From assembly GCA_963580285.1 (NCBI GenBank), contig OY757015.1, positions 134,548,029-134,612,028 on the forward strand: 64,000 nt of DNA. Direction: 5' to 3'. Below, piece after piece: positions 10,719 to 22,628 of the stretch. Numbering within the stretch: position 1 is the first letter of the stretch; each line of letters opens with the position of its first letter. A program made the translations under genes and the position numbers. Under the pieces are notes generated by a model. It searched no databases, was not told the DNA's origin, and saw only the letters and a list, made by a program, of their open reading frames with translations. This stretch comes from Lucinisca nassula. Its lineage: Eukaryota > Mollusca > Bivalvia > Lucinida > Lucinidae.

Positions 10719-10995
10719 TAAGATAACACACCCGTGCGACATAGTGCATTTTTCAAATCTTTAAAATTGCTACTTTTCTTATAAAAATCTATGATATTTG
10801 TTTTATTTATACTGCAAACATAGGTTGCTGGTGCTCGTTAGAACCGCCTCAATGAGGCGGTTCTTACGAGTACCCACAACCCATGTCTTGGAGCAGTAAT
10901 AAGAAAAATAAGGCATGTCCCCGTAAACCCCAGTTTTCTCTATATAAAGTGGGAATTAGGGTGGTGTTCATTTCACGGACTTGTTCACGTGACGG
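10719..10995. mobile_element. Hairpin MITE family A, copy 1
   Basis: Imperfect terminal inverted repeats (CATTACGATAACACGCCCGTG type against CATCACGTGAACAAGTCCGTG) enclose a central hairpin at 10823-10881 with arms GTTAGAACCGCCTC. A TATATAAAG box lies in the right half. More than ten copies occur in the window in both orientations, in two end subtypes. Non-autonomous; the source transposase is not in the window. Confidence 0.8.
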
Positions 10996-11889
10996 AAGAG
11001 TGACAATAAACGTTCAGGTCTTGTTTCTTTGTTGTCGTTCTTTTTTCTTTTCTTTTTTATTGACAGCCAATTTTCTCTGGCAGATGACACAGAAAATATG
11101 TTGACGCAGCATTTCGCATTTAATATAAAGTCAAAACTAAAGGACAAATCCATATTGGGTCAAAAGTAAATTATGCTAATTTCCATGACAGCATATACTT
11201 AAAGTTTTAACTTTCAAACAGACGATCTTTCACCTACCTAATTACAAGCTTTGATGTCACCGCGGATATCGAAATGTCTTTAAAAACATAGCATAATTAC
11301 ACTATTGGCATCGATATATATATAATTAAAGTTTAATTATGAGCTTCGTCTTACAAACCTTTAACCTTGTCACTTCATTGTTCTGAATTAGGTTCTTAAA
11401 ATTTTCCATACGTAAGCCTATTAGATTTTAGCTCCATGCCGCAATAGTTATGTTTGTTTTTTTTCAAAATAGATGAAATTTACTTTTTTTAGATGAATAT
11501 TAAAAACATTTCATCGAGTGTGTTGAAAATATCAGATTTTTCACGAGTGCGAAGCATGAGTGGAAACTGATGTTTTCAGCACTCGAGACGAAATGTTTTT
11601 GATATTTATCGAAAAAACAAGTAAACTTTCCTTTTCTTTTATACTATTTTATGAAACTTAACGGAACTGATCAATTGGATCTTACGTCACATTTTTTTAA
11701 CTTGGCTATGACGTCACAGCTGTCAGTTTCAAAACAAAAACATATCGCCATTTTGAATACAGCCTTGGCGAGAAAAAATGTCCGGGCTGCTACTGTGAAA
11801 TAACACGGTCGTGTTATTTTTTTCACACTGTGAAAATATCACTTTTATTTGTCTCATATATGCATTGATTTCTTTCTTTCTACTTATAC
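10996..11889. other. Unassigned; contains one hairpin
   Basis: No gene seen. An inverted repeat at about 11500-11600 pairs AAACATTTCATCGAGTG with CACTCGAGACGAAATGTTT, resembling the ACGAGTG-type hairpin at 61075-61235. The remainder is AT-rich without recognised structure. Confidence 0.5.
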
Positions 11890-12190
11890 TGCGATCGGTC
11901 ACATTTGACCATAACTCGCAGGTGTACATTTCACACACACCAGGTTGAAAGCCTATACATAAATCATGTAATTAAGGTAGGGGGCTATAACCTGCACAGG
12001 AGATGGCACTTCCAGCACAGGGGGCCTCCAGTAAACCTCCTGATCCGAAGGACGGTGCACTTTTTGGCATTATTTCCTGCAAATGATGCCAATGACCGAA
12101 ATAATCGCCGCCTCCGGGGATTGAACCAGGGGCCTCTAGCATCAGAGGCAAGTTCACAAACCACTGAGCTATCACGCTATCACTGCAGAG
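11890..12190 (-). mobile_element. tRNA-derived SINE with GTGATAGCTCAGTGG head, antisense
   Basis: On the minus strand it begins with a tRNA-like A box (GTGATAGCTCAGTGGTTTG) near 12175 and a B-box-like GGTTCAATCCC near 12120, then a body ending GGTCAAATGTGACCG. The + strand copy at 41478-41797 is the same family and ends in a GATA array. Confidence 0.8.
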
Positions 12191-12410
12191 TATAAAATAA
12201 AACAGGATTCAACCAATATCAGTGAGCCTGGCATCGATAGTTCTGTCGGATACGCAAAGGGCGGTTGCGGACATATATACTGTTGATTGGGCAGTAAACC
12301 AATCAGTGAGCCTCAATATGCAGTTCCCTCAAAATATTAAGTTGTGCAAACAAGATAGTATGCTCTTCGACTTTTTCTTATTATTCTTTTTTAATTTGCT
12401 GATTATTTAG

Positions 12411-12619
12411 TTTTATCATATGGCGTCTAGTCTGAGCGTGTAATAACGCCATGTAATATTTTCGATAATCCACTAGTGGATTAAATATGCAAATTAGCTA
12501 GGTACGTCCCGTAACGTTACATGTACGACGTCCTTAACGACGTCGCGTTTACTAACGGCGGAATATTGATATTTTCGTAAACAATCGTGAAAAAAATGCG
12601 TTTTAAATGCCATATGAGG
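12411..12619. mobile_element. Palindromic MITE family B, truncated copy
   Basis: The left half of family B, up to the ATGCCATATGA point, is joined abruptly at 12616 to the right half of a family A hairpin element (12616-12755). The junction is a chimera of two MITEs. Confidence 0.7.
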
Positions 12620-12755
12620 CGGTTCTAACGAGTACCCACAATCCATAATTAAAGCAGAAATAAGAAATCCATCAAAATTTTTCATCTTAAATTTTTTATT
12701 TTTGTTTTCGGTGATAAAGGTCAAAATTTATTTGTATAGGCGTGTTTTCGTAATG
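12616..12755. mobile_element. Hairpin MITE family A, right half only
   Basis: It starts inside the central hairpin (GAGGCGGTTCTAACGAG) and ends with GGCGTGTTTTCGTAATG, the right terminal repeat of subtype A2. The left arm of the hairpin is missing. Confidence 0.7.
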
Positions 12756-12902
12756 GTTACTTTTCACTGTCACTGATATGTAGGAAGTCAATGTTACGGT
12801 TATATATAGAAAATAGCCGCGCTGTTCATATCGCGATGATGCCATAGTGTTGGTATGAGGGTCGCTTTAGAATCTGGACTGGAATAATGTGTTGGGTTTT
12901 GC

Positions 12903-12945
12903 AAACAGTGTAGACCCGGACCAGGGTTTACACTGTTTGCTATGA
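12903..12945. repeat. Hairpin cassette with AACAGTGTAGACC arms
   Basis: GCAAACAGTGTAGACCC and GGGTTTACACTGTTTGC pair around a short loop. The same arm occurs at 35070-35116, 47102-47167, 55964-56027 and in pieces near 7895, 10192 and 13380. It is a recurring short palindrome outside as well as inside MITE family D. Confidence 0.75.
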
Positions 12946-13030
12946 GTACAGGAATTTAGGTGTCAAACGAAACAGTCTAAGTCCCCGTTCGGGACCATTT
13001 TTCCAGTCTACACTCAGAGACAAACGACCT

Positions 13031-13315
13031 TCGTTACACAAACACGCCTATACAAATACCTTGCCACCTTTATCGCCGAAAACATGAAATTTTTATGATG
13101 AAAAATTGTAATATTTTTCTTATTTCTGCTCAAAATATAGATTATGGGCACTCGTTAGAACCGCCGCCTCATCGAGGCGGTTTTAACGAGTACCCACAAT
13201 CTATATTTTAGAGCAGAAATAAGAAAAATAAGGTATACCTCCGGAAACCCCAGTTTTACTATATAAAAGTGGGGTTCAAGGGGGTAAAAATTATATTGGC
13301 ATGTTTTCGTGATGC
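13031..13315. mobile_element. Hairpin MITE family A (subtype A2), copy
   Basis: The ends contain ACACAAACACGCCTATAC and GGCATGTTTTCGTGATG, the ACGAAAACACGCC terminal repeat. The central hairpin has GTTAGAACCGCC and GGCGGTTTTAAC arms, with an extra GCC triplet on one side only. Confidence 0.8.
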
Positions 13316-13371
13316 TAAATTACTGTATTGAATGAAAATTGTGTAGACCTTAAACGAACGCCGCATCCTTC

Positions 13372-13548
13372 GATGTCTGATCTGGATCTTCACTGTTTGC
13401 TATATTCAGTCCAGATTCTATAGGCAACCCTCTTACGCAACACTCTGACTCACAGTTCTAAGAACAGCCATCTGATCTGGGTCTTCACTGCTTGCCATAG
13501 TCAGTCCAGATTCTATAAGTAACCCTCTTACGCAACACTCTCACAGGG
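13372..13548. repeat. Tandem duplication of about 110 bp
   Basis: TCTGATCTGG.TCTTCACTG is followed by AGTCCAGATTCTAT and CCCTCTTACGCAACACTC twice (first near 13378-13445, then near 13468-13545). The unit contains one arm of the AACAGTG hairpin cassette. Confidence 0.7.
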
Positions 13549-13763
13549 AACATAACACATACCGACCGGAAGGAAGTTCATGACGTTACGTTACGTCACG
13601 CCAACTTCCTTAGTAACAGGACGCCATTATATGGAAATCGCTGCAACTTGATAAAGGCTTTGAAAATTGACTAATATCATGAAACCGGTTAGCCAAATAT
13701 AAAAAAAAAAGTTGTGCTTCTGAGTTTTATCTTATTTATCAAAGTATTTAAAACCCGTAGCTT

Positions 13764-13950
13764 TACGCAAACAAGCCTATACAAATATATTGCCACCTTT
13801 ACCGCCGAAAACGTTCTAACGTGTACCCACAATCTATATATTTTAGAGCAGAAATAAGAAAAATAAGGTATATCCCCGGAAACCCCAGTTTTACTATATA
13901 AAAGTGGGCTTCAATGGGGGTCAAAATTATAAAGGCGTGTTTTCGTGATG
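13764..13950. mobile_element. Hairpin MITE family A2, copy lacking the left hairpin arm
   Basis: Left and right ends of subtype A2 are present, but the sequence jumps from GCCGAAAACG to TTCTAACGTGTACCC, so the left hairpin arm is deleted. The deletion is consistent with hairpin-driven replication slippage. Confidence 0.75.
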
Positions 13951-14935
13951 GAATATTCAAAATTCCACTTTTGCAAAGTCCCAAAGGTGGTCTTAATATA
14001 GTAATTTAATGTATATTTTTAATAAATAACGGTTACCTGCAAATCAGTAATAGTCACGTGGACATCAGCACCGAGTAGCTTTTGTTTCTTGTAACTGGGT
14101 CACTTGCCAAAAGTGCATTTTTACTGTATTGTCTTAATGATAAGGCTCCTTTATCGTACTGGTACCAGTGTACTACGGTGTCTGATCAGGGCTTTCACTG
14201 TTTGGAAAAAAATCTTAGACAGCCGATTTCTATCAGTACTTAATCTAAATATGTTCTATAAAAGGGTTATCATTTGGAAGCAAGGAATACACCACAAGTC
14301 AGGAAAATATTGGGTATCCATGTTTCACAATGGAATCAATGATCCCACCATAAAACGGAAAATGGGCAAATGGAAGTATGCGCTTATTAAACATTAAAGA
14401 TGACAGCGTCCACATGACAAGACGGATGACTCATTTTATCAGCCAATAGACGATGAGATTAAGTATCACTAATTATAACAATAATTACCTGTCATAAAAT
14501 ATAAAATGAGATTGCGCATTGATTCTTCGTTCAGCTGGGCTAAGCAAATCTCGATAACGACGTTTGAAAAAAGTGAAGAAAAGGTAATACTTCATTTTGT
14601 TTTGATGTTTTATTTTATTTTATTTTATGTTATTATATATTTATTTACTTATTCTGTAAAAGAACCGATAATGTAAATACTCATCATCCTGACGACTCGT
14701 ATGACTGCATTGCTGCTCATGCTGGTTCCGAGGTTTCATTAATATTTTCATGCTCAACCCACATGAGCATGGAATTAGTTTTGCTCATAAGTTTTAAAAT
14801 GCCACCAATTGAATTGTTGGCATTTAAAAAAAATATGAGCAGGACAAACAATTCTCTGTGCTGATTAGGAAAAAAAGTTGCCTCTTCCAATATTAAAATA
14901 CAATTTTCACAATTCTTTGATAAATAAGATAAAGT
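13951..14935. other. Unassigned sequence
   Basis: AT-rich DNA. A possible open stretch at 14104-14397 has no recognisable motif and no supporting context. No feature supported. Confidence 0.4.
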
Positions 14936-16505
14936 TCAGATGCACAACTTAATAATTTAATTGAATGGACATTTCATAGTGGAGACTCCCTCTATATTGC
15001 ATGTAATGTAAGAAATGCTTTTTTTCACTTCTGAAGAGCATAAAAATTACACTTTATGGTCATGTCAGAAAGTGTGTGAAGCTCTCACCTTTCTACTCGA
15101 CAATATTTACATTAGATTTGGTACTAAGTTATTTAGACAAGTTGTGGGTATTCCGATGTGTACTAATTGCGCACCACTTGCTGCTGTTCTGTTTTTGTTT
15201 TGTTAAGAGATAGGCTTCATGATGTCCCTTTCTGCTGAAAACCAGTCTGAAATTATTGCAGCTTTTTGCTCCAGTTCTAGATATTTGGATGATTTATTAA
15301 AGATTGATAATTCCTATTTCGATGGTTTGATCAGTCAGATTTACCCACCAGAACTTCAGTTAAATAAAGCAAATTCTGATATCGAGGCCTCGTTTTTGGA
15401 TTTACATCTATCTGTTGTAGATGGGTTTGTTTCTTGCAAAATTTATGATAAAAACGATGATTTTGATTTTGAGATTGCAGAGTTTCCTTTTTTTGGATGG
15501 TGATGTTCCTCTTGCGCCATCCTATGGCGTTTATATTTTGCAATTAATTCGATTTGCCAGAGTGTGTAGTCATGTGACTGACTTCAACACTCGTAATGAA
15601 TTGTTTACGGCTAAACTTCTTATTCAGGGTTATCGGTACCATAAACTACGCAAAGCATTTTCAAAATTTTATAGACGTCATTCTGATTTAATTTCAAAAT
15701 TCAATACTGGGCTTAAATCTCTTCTGCAACAAGGTCTATCGGAACCCGAATTTTATGGTGACTTAGTATATAAATTCAGAACAATATATAACAACAATGC
15801 CTTCATTACCCAATTTAGTAAAATCATTCTTCGATATAAAAAGATTGGGTACAATATAAATGTTATATGACAGACTGCATGCTTGGTAGTTAACCCAATC
15901 ACCGTTGACAACTTTGCTTCCCTCTTTAATTGCACGCCGGTGGGTCAGGCCACATATTCTATGACGGTTCAAGCGCAACGGCTTATGTTGGTTGGTGCCT
16001 GATGCCTGTCTCTGGTCGGGCCCAACGGATTCTACTGTTGGTTTTCCTTTGCTCCAGCATTTCAGTGATTTCTTACTGTCGAGTCTTCACCGTTCTTTCA
16101 TGTCTGTGTTTGTTTGATTTTTTGTGTTCACGGAGATGTTGCACTGACGAGTTAGGAGGCTTTCATGCGGACTGAACTAATTGTTTGTCGTAATCGCGGG
16201 CGAGGACTGTGGCAACGTAAAATCGTTTTAAGCCCCTCAGTGGAATTTGTTTCCGCTGACCGTTTCAAGGTGGTTCTTCTGTCGCTGTTTAATTTTGTTT
16301 TGGTTTGTCTTTGTGTGTTTTTGTCGCTTATATTATATTATTTTGGATAGCATTTTGGCCTTTTTGTGGGAAAGCTTTCCGCTATTGATGTTTCCATTGG
16401 GTTCTGATGTTTCATGTTTGTGCTTCTTTCCCTGCGTTATCTTCGATGGGAGCTGTGGGTTAATTGTATCGATTTCTGGTCATTGCCTCCACTTCTATTT
16501 TTCAT
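14936..16505 (+). pseudogene. Naiad reverse transcriptase C-terminal part plus 3' UTR
   Basis: It starts within the RT fingers region (LIEWTFHSGDSLYIACN) and runs through GIPMCTNCAPL (motif B with Gly changed to Cys, about 15150-15183), SRYLDDLLKID (motif C, about 15280-15310) and FLDLHLSVVDGF, to the end of the frame at about 15935 and the 3' UTR to about 16505. Several frame breaks. At 15868 a TGA replaces the CGA (Arg) of the sister copy at 62145, an ordinary CpG decay that contrasts with the UGA codons of the copy at 50323. 5'-truncated retrocopy. Confidence 0.85.
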
Positions 16506-16678
16506 TTATGAGCATTATAAATTTCAAACTCAGTTGAGTTAAACCTGAAAAAAAGTTTTGTACCCTCGGTGCTTAATATTTATCTTTCTATGAGTCCCGG
16601 TTTGTCCCGCTGGGTGAACTTACCCTCATGTATTTTCGAAATAGGTATATGAGGAATAAACATGATAACAGAATAAGA

Positions 16679-17040
16679 TTTATCATATGACGTCGCCTTT
16701 GAGAGTGTAATAACGCCATGTAATAAAATCGATAATCCACTAGTGGATAAAATATGCAAATTAGCTAAATTCTCTCCGTAACTTTACATGTACGACGTCC
16801 TTAACGACGTTGCGTTTACTAACGACGGAATATTGGCATTTTTGTCAAACTATCGTGAATAAAATGCGTTTTAAAGCTCATATGATAAATAGAATCTTGC
16901 ATTCGTGTTCATGTATTATTGAATTTATTAAATTCGTTGAAGAAAAGGGATAAAATGCTCGGCAAAGCCTCGCATTTAATTCCTCCTCAACTCGCTTAAT
17001 AAATTCAGTAATACATGACCACTCATGTAAGATCCTCTAT
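16679..17040. mobile_element. Palindromic MITE family B, complete copy
   Basis: It begins TTTATCATATGACG and ends near GATCCTCTATG. The internal palindrome centres at about 16955 with AATGCTCGGCAAAGCCTCGC at the tip and TGAATTTATTAAA/TTTAATAAATTCA in the arms. Confidence 0.75.
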
Positions 17041-18299
17041 GTCTCTAATAAAACTGAAAAGTAATCCCTGAAGTTTTCGGAAGGAAGCTCTGCAACATCG
17101 TGTATGGATTGGAGGAGGGGGTGGATTTCATATTGAACTAAAACGGAATATTTTCTTTCGCTTTCGCGGAACACACGTGTGTCATTCGATTACTCTTGAC
17201 ATAAAAGACCAGAAGATCACCGATGAAACCGAATGGGCCCAACGGGGACACTAAACACCGAACTGGGATAGTTTATCCTCTAAATACATTTATGTTCTAA
17301 CTAATCACGGTGGCATTTATCTCATCAATCCTATGTAGTGTAATGCAGTAAGAGAAATTGGGCGCGGCGTAGCTACTACGATGGCAAAATACAAGGAACA
17401 CAAAGTGTGTATTTGCAAAGCAGATGCTTCAGATAATGTCAAATGAAGATAGCATTAACAATACTATCAAAAACATGACTAGCATTATATACTTTCATTT
17501 TGCCAAAGCAGGTGAACTAATCCTCAAAACTCGTTGACTAACCAACGAGCCGCCAAGCCAAACCAAGCCGGGCCTGCTTGCTGAACTGTGGTAATACGAT
17601 GCATAGAAAGTAAATAAACAGTTAAACTTAGGTATGAGTCGGCGCATGGCGAAACCTACAATAAGACCGGTGCGACCAGCATAGACTCATATCAACATGG
17701 ACCCCATCCACCATCACCAGACCTTTTGTTTATGACTCTTTGCATTGATATTGACCTATTGTAGGTACATGCGATCAGCGAAGACTCTGATCACATTGCG
17801 CGAACGCTTGTCGCTTAAGACCTCTTGTAGACGTTTTCATGCGCTGGCTCGTATATGATCGAACTTCAACAAAATACCATACTAATGATGAAATGGTAAT
17901 ATGTAAAAGAACCTATCTGCTTCATACAGCCCAATGCTTTTGCATGATGACAATTGATAAGTACCGCTTGTGAAGCTGCTCAAGACATTAATTAAAATGG
18001 TACCACCTGCCTGCTTCACATAGTCTAGGTGCATCATAAACGATTAGCTTGGAAGTCAAAGAAGTAACGAGAAATAAGAGTAAGAGGAGTAAAAAAATAA
18101 AAAAAATCAAATATTTCTAACATGTTCATTCATCTAACATATCACGTGTGCAAACATACTCGGTCTGCATCAGACAGTCCCGACTATGGCACGTTGTAGG
18201 TGTTACTTTGACAAGGAAGATGAGGCTGTCCGATTATGATTACCTGATCTACACCTAAAGATTGATTGGTGCTCTACAATTGTTAAAATAGTATAACTA
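17041..18299. other. No feature recognised
   Basis: No long open frame, no repeat matched elsewhere in the window and no RNA signature seen. It may include the downstream end of the DIRS-like element that is read from the minus strand at higher coordinates. Confidence 0.4.
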
Positions 18300-20690
18300 A
18301 GAAGTTTAAGGTGATGAATCTGCCGATAACATAGGTGCTCGAATGTATTTGCGAAAGGCAGAGAATTTCATCCTGCCAAGGGACTGGATACGTGATTCAG
18401 AATAATTGCATTCTTGTGCAAAGGAACCCATTGGAAGCTGGCGATATGTTACAGAAGGCTTATCCTCATTTAGGAAAAGAGGTCCTTTTGGGGGACCCCT
18501 TTATAGAACAACAATGAATCAAATCACTGACTGGGCATATTGCAGAGGTGTTTGACCTTGTGATGGATAAAGTTACTGGTTTAAGAGAATGTTTATAGTG
18601 TGGAAGCCTGAAAGTGCAACCACAGACAGATGATTCCCGGACCTGAAAGTTTACTGCCTGAAGTTGAATAACATGTAACAGTAATCTCGCCAACCCGTAA
18701 GAGGGCGTGAAACGCCAGAGAGTACATGGCTTAAAAAAGAGCTTGTAGCTAGAGGAAAGAGGGAAGAGAAGAGGCGTGATGCACTTTTCATGATAGCTAG
18801 AAGGCTGTTCTTGGTAATTGATAAACGGGAATCCGCTGAAGTTTAACTCTTTTGGATCTTAACAGTATTTTCCTAATGACCGAGTGCTAACTGACTTGTA
18901 ATATTTACCAACAAGGTAGGAAATGAATTTCGAAAGCATAGGAACCGAAATGAAGAAAATATTTTTCGACTGAAGAACAGCAGTCGTGAAATTTGTATAA
19001 AGTTGAATCGAGCGCCTATATCATTTGCGTGTAGACTTAGCTAGATACTTTTCTAACAGTTGCTGCCTGATGCTCAGAATTTCCCTTCCAGAAGGTATGG
19101 TGGCACTTTTGTCGGATCCGTTCCCACATCTGGGGCAAGGCGCAGGAACTCCTCTAACTGTAAACGTGACAACAGATCTGGTGAAGCATTGTGTTTCCCA
19201 CGTATATGCAAAAACCGTAACAGTATATTATATTTCATACAGATTAAGAATAAGCGACGGACAAGTACCATGATGGATGCAACCTTGCAAGTTTGTTTAT
19301 TAATTACATGAACAACGACTGCATTATCTGAATAGGCAATCATCCATTGGTTCCTAAGACACGATCCCCAGATTTCTATTGCTAACACAGTTGGTAACAA
19401 TTCCTTGACTGTGATAGGAAGAGTAACCATATGCTCGGGTCATTCGCCGTAGAACCAATGTTTCCGAAGCAAGGCCTCGAAACCAAGAGAACCAACCGCA
19501 TCTGTATAAAAATGAAGGGATTGCATGGTCTACTAATGTTTAGAGACCAGAAGGTTCCTACCGTTAAAGGGCTCAACGAAAAGCTGCTATGCATGAAGGT
19601 CTCTACGGGCTTCATTATTTAACATACCGCTCTGGGATGGGTGACTGACGGTCTTCACTTTATCAGACGCCATAGAAAACATCGCCCAGAGGGGCATCAG
19701 ACTGCAGCAGAAGCTGAGTAACCAATCAGTGATTGAAGTGTTTTGAGTCTGATCTTCCCTTTTTTGCTATAGGTCTTTAATTAATCCTTTGCCTTGTCAA
19801 ACCAGCCTTGAGGTAACCGTGCCTCCATTTGATCAGAATCCAGTTCCAGGCCCCTGAAAGTAATGTAAATGGTGGGGGAAAGGTTTTCTCAGCTTTGATA
19901 AGGATGCCACTAGTTTTACAGAAAGCAAAATATATTCCGAATTTCTGTGAAATTTTTCCGATGACGGCGGAAATCATCAAATATGTGAATTATATTTTAA
20001 ATGTCCAATTGCGTCCTTGCAACCCATTCGATTGCAGTGCCTATATATTCGAAGATAACTGGACTAATGCGACAGCCAAAATGGAGACAACACTAGTAGT
20101 AGAATTGAGCTTGCCGTTTGTAACCCAGGAGTTCATGATCTGAATAACAGATGGATATAAGTTTGAAAGCAGATTCGATGTCTGTTTTGCACAGAAGAAT
20201 CCCTCTACCAAGTTTCAGCACGGCATGGAGAGCGTCACGCCAATGATACTTGAACCAAGGGGGAAAGGTAGTTCAAGTATCATAACTTAGATGTTGGTGC
20301 AGGCGAATTTCACCAGGTGATTTCTTAGGTACGCAGCTAATGGGATTAATCTACATGGTTTTGAAAGGTTGGGTTGGAAAAAGACCCATCAGACCACCTG
20401 AAGAAACTTCCGACTTGATTTTCTTAAATATGACCTCTGGAAATTGTTTACAAGATTGTAAATAAGGCGTAACGCGAATTGCTTCGGACCAGAAACACTT
20501 AGTTTGAAGCCTGAAGAAAAACCTTCAATGAGGTCAGAATCATGCCTGTAATTGCAGATATAGGAAGCGAGTATGCCAATCCTAACGTCGTTGGTATTAC
20601 AAAGGTTCTTAGTGCCTTGGATTCTTTGATCTGAGGGCCTGGGGCTGATTATTTGGGGGGCGCGGGTTCTTGGCCGTTTCCAGACGATTC
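18300..20690 (-). pseudogene. DIRS-like retroelement pol: RT, RNase H, tyrosine recombinase
   Basis: Minus strand, decayed. The RT start shows VPKKSPGEIRL and a block ending LLCKTDIESAFKL (about 20330-20170). Then comes EKTFPPP with the MEARLP box (about 19910-19820), then RNase H (19430-19074) with LAIEIWGSCL, IAYSDNAVVVHVINKQ and IRGKHNASPDLLSR. Downstream (19070-18300) a recombinase-like segment includes AFHALLRVGEIT near 18700, the Arg box of tyrosine recombinases. RT-RNase H-YR order without an integrase or LTR is the DIRS hallmark. These enzymes copy the RNA and insert a circular DNA by recombination. Many stops; only the RNase H block is openly readable. Terminal repeats were not found. 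Confidence 0.8.
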
Positions 20691-20784
20691 GTTTCGGGAA
20701 GAGTTAGAGGTGCTCTATTTCCCGCTGTGTTCTCCTAAGCAGAAAAAAACAAACATTTGGTAGTAACACCGCCAAATCAATATA

Positions 20785-21237
20785 TTAATTTGCACATACT
20801 TTCCGCTGAATTTTGGGAGATACTTGCGCGACAATGGGGGTAGTTACCGATTTCCCATACAAATTATCAACATAATCTGGCAGCGCACGTGTGAGATACC
20901 CTATGTGTTTTGCTGCTAAAGCTTGTATAGTATCGTCTGATGAATCTAATTCGGATGAAGTGTCAAGAGCAGACGCAAATTCAGCTACTCTGCGTTTGTG
21001 TGGTTTTACTTTCCTTCCATACGGTCTACTCCGATCTACCGTCTGTTCAGTCTTTTCTGGGCCAGAATCTATGTTGTCATCAACAAGATCAATATCACTA
21101 TCTGAAGAATCATTGTTATTTAAATGATGATCACCATCACCCACAATACTTTGATCGCCAGAAAATGCCGGTTTTTGCTTAGGGTTAGGTTTTGGAGCGT
21201 TAGAATGTGACTTGTTATTAGTTTTTAAGTCAGACAC
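20785..21237 (-). CDS. Putative gag-like protein of the DIRS-like element
   Basis: A 150-residue open frame lies just upstream of the RT block on the same strand. It is hydrophilic, with a Ser/Asp-rich acidic stretch (NNNDSSDSDIDLVDDN) and a basic patch (GRKVKPHKRR). No zinc knuckle is visible. Position and composition suggest a fragment of ORF1 (gag-like), but no family motif was recognised. The open stretch upstream (21225-21485) may be its extension, shifted. Confidence 0.45.
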   Translation of the reverse strand: MSDLKTNNKSHSNAPKPNPKQKPAFSGDQSIVGDGDHHLNNNDSSDSDIDLVDDNIDSGPEKTEQTVDRSRPYGRKVKPHKRRVAEFASALDTSSELDSSDDTIQALAAKHIGYLTRALPDYVDNLYGKSVTTPIVAQVSPKIQRKVCAN

Positions 21238-22628
21238 TGTAATATTCTCTGTATCTTCAAAGTCTGGATAGAGCGGAAGGGTAACACGTGGTTGTTCAGC
21301 TTTGGGTCAAATTGCAACGGAAAGTCTTTTACGTTTAACCATTGTGGACGCTGAAAAGATTGATACAGTATAAATTGTAAAATACACAAAAGATTAAAAA
21401 CCAACCGAGCATATCGCAAATTTAAAAGTTTCAGTATTTGAATGTTAAATAAATAAAACCAAACATTTCTGGTTTTACAAATCACTAGAAATGTATCATC
21501 GTGGAAAGTGAAAGAGCCACATTGGCTGCACTGTATAACACCTTACACGATGGCCATACTGTTCTATTTTGTTCTTGATTATGTTTTTTTTTTTTTTTTT
21601 TTTTTTTTTTGTCAACTGAGGATGTAAAATAGCAGAACCACAAACATAATATTTTTTTTACTCATATACATATAAAAACATATATTAGTTAATATATAAA
21701 TATATATCAATTAGTCTGTATGAAAGTCATTACTGCATGCTCATACGCACAAGGTACGTTTCTTGCAATGAATGCCTGTCTCATGTCAAACTAAAACTGA
21801 AAGCAAGCCTACCTAGCTGAGGAGACAGCTATGAAAAGTTGCAAACAAATGTACGGCTCTTTGTAAAATTATCATTGCAAAAACAAAGGTGGGCCTTGCA
21901 CCTGAAACACTTTCGGGATAAAAGAAACACAGGGGCCCCATGCCCGCGAATTATATTTGCCAATGCGTCTAAAGTAAATATAGTGGTGTCGAACAATTTT
22001 AGGTGGTACAACACTCATACAAAAGCAAGATCAACCCATTACTCTTTCCTTATATTTACAGATGGGTTGTGCTCCTGAAAAATAATTATATACCGTGGAT
22101 AAAACATGCCACAGGCGGACAGTGCGACTGAAGTGAAATAAAATGTAAAATGTTGACATAACAATAGAACAGAAATATTTACATTTCCAGTGTAAATTCT
22201 ATTGTGAACCTATAGAAAATAATGTTATTCATACTTCCATGAATGCATCGAGTCACTTGCTTTTCAGTGACGTCAAACGACGGCAGTCTTAACCACGGTT
22301 CTCTACGGGCATTGGTGACGTAAACGCTGTTCCGCTCTTTGTAAAAAAAAAAAAAAAAAAAAAAACAGCGTGTAAATGGTTTTTAGCCTTGCATGTTTGC
22401 TCTATAAGCATTTTTTTTCGTTCTGTGATGAGGGGCGAAGAATGTAAATATAAAAATAAACTTATTTTTTCTGCTTTTCATGAAAGTATGAACGACAGCC
22501 GGTCGCTATCAAAGTTTACACAATTACTTTGCACATGACCCTTTGCGTTCATACTTCCAAGAACAGCAGAAAAATAATAAACATTTCTTAAATAAACGCC
22601 GCATGAAAAAAAGAAATGATTGCAATGG
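21238..22628. other. Unassigned; poly-T and poly-A tracts
   Basis: Contains a T tract of about 26 at 21584-21610 and an A tract of about 23 at 22341-22364. No gene or recognised repeat apart from the possible start of the DIRS-like element. Confidence 0.4.

Noticed and set aside
14104..14397. 97-codon open frame
   Set aside because: No motif, no splice context and no repeat in the window; not supportable as a gene.
15860..15875. TGA in the Naiad fragment at 15868 as another recoded codon
   Set aside because: The sister copy has CGA (Arg) here, so it is CpG decay, unlike the Cys-position UGAs at 50452, 50485 and 51778.
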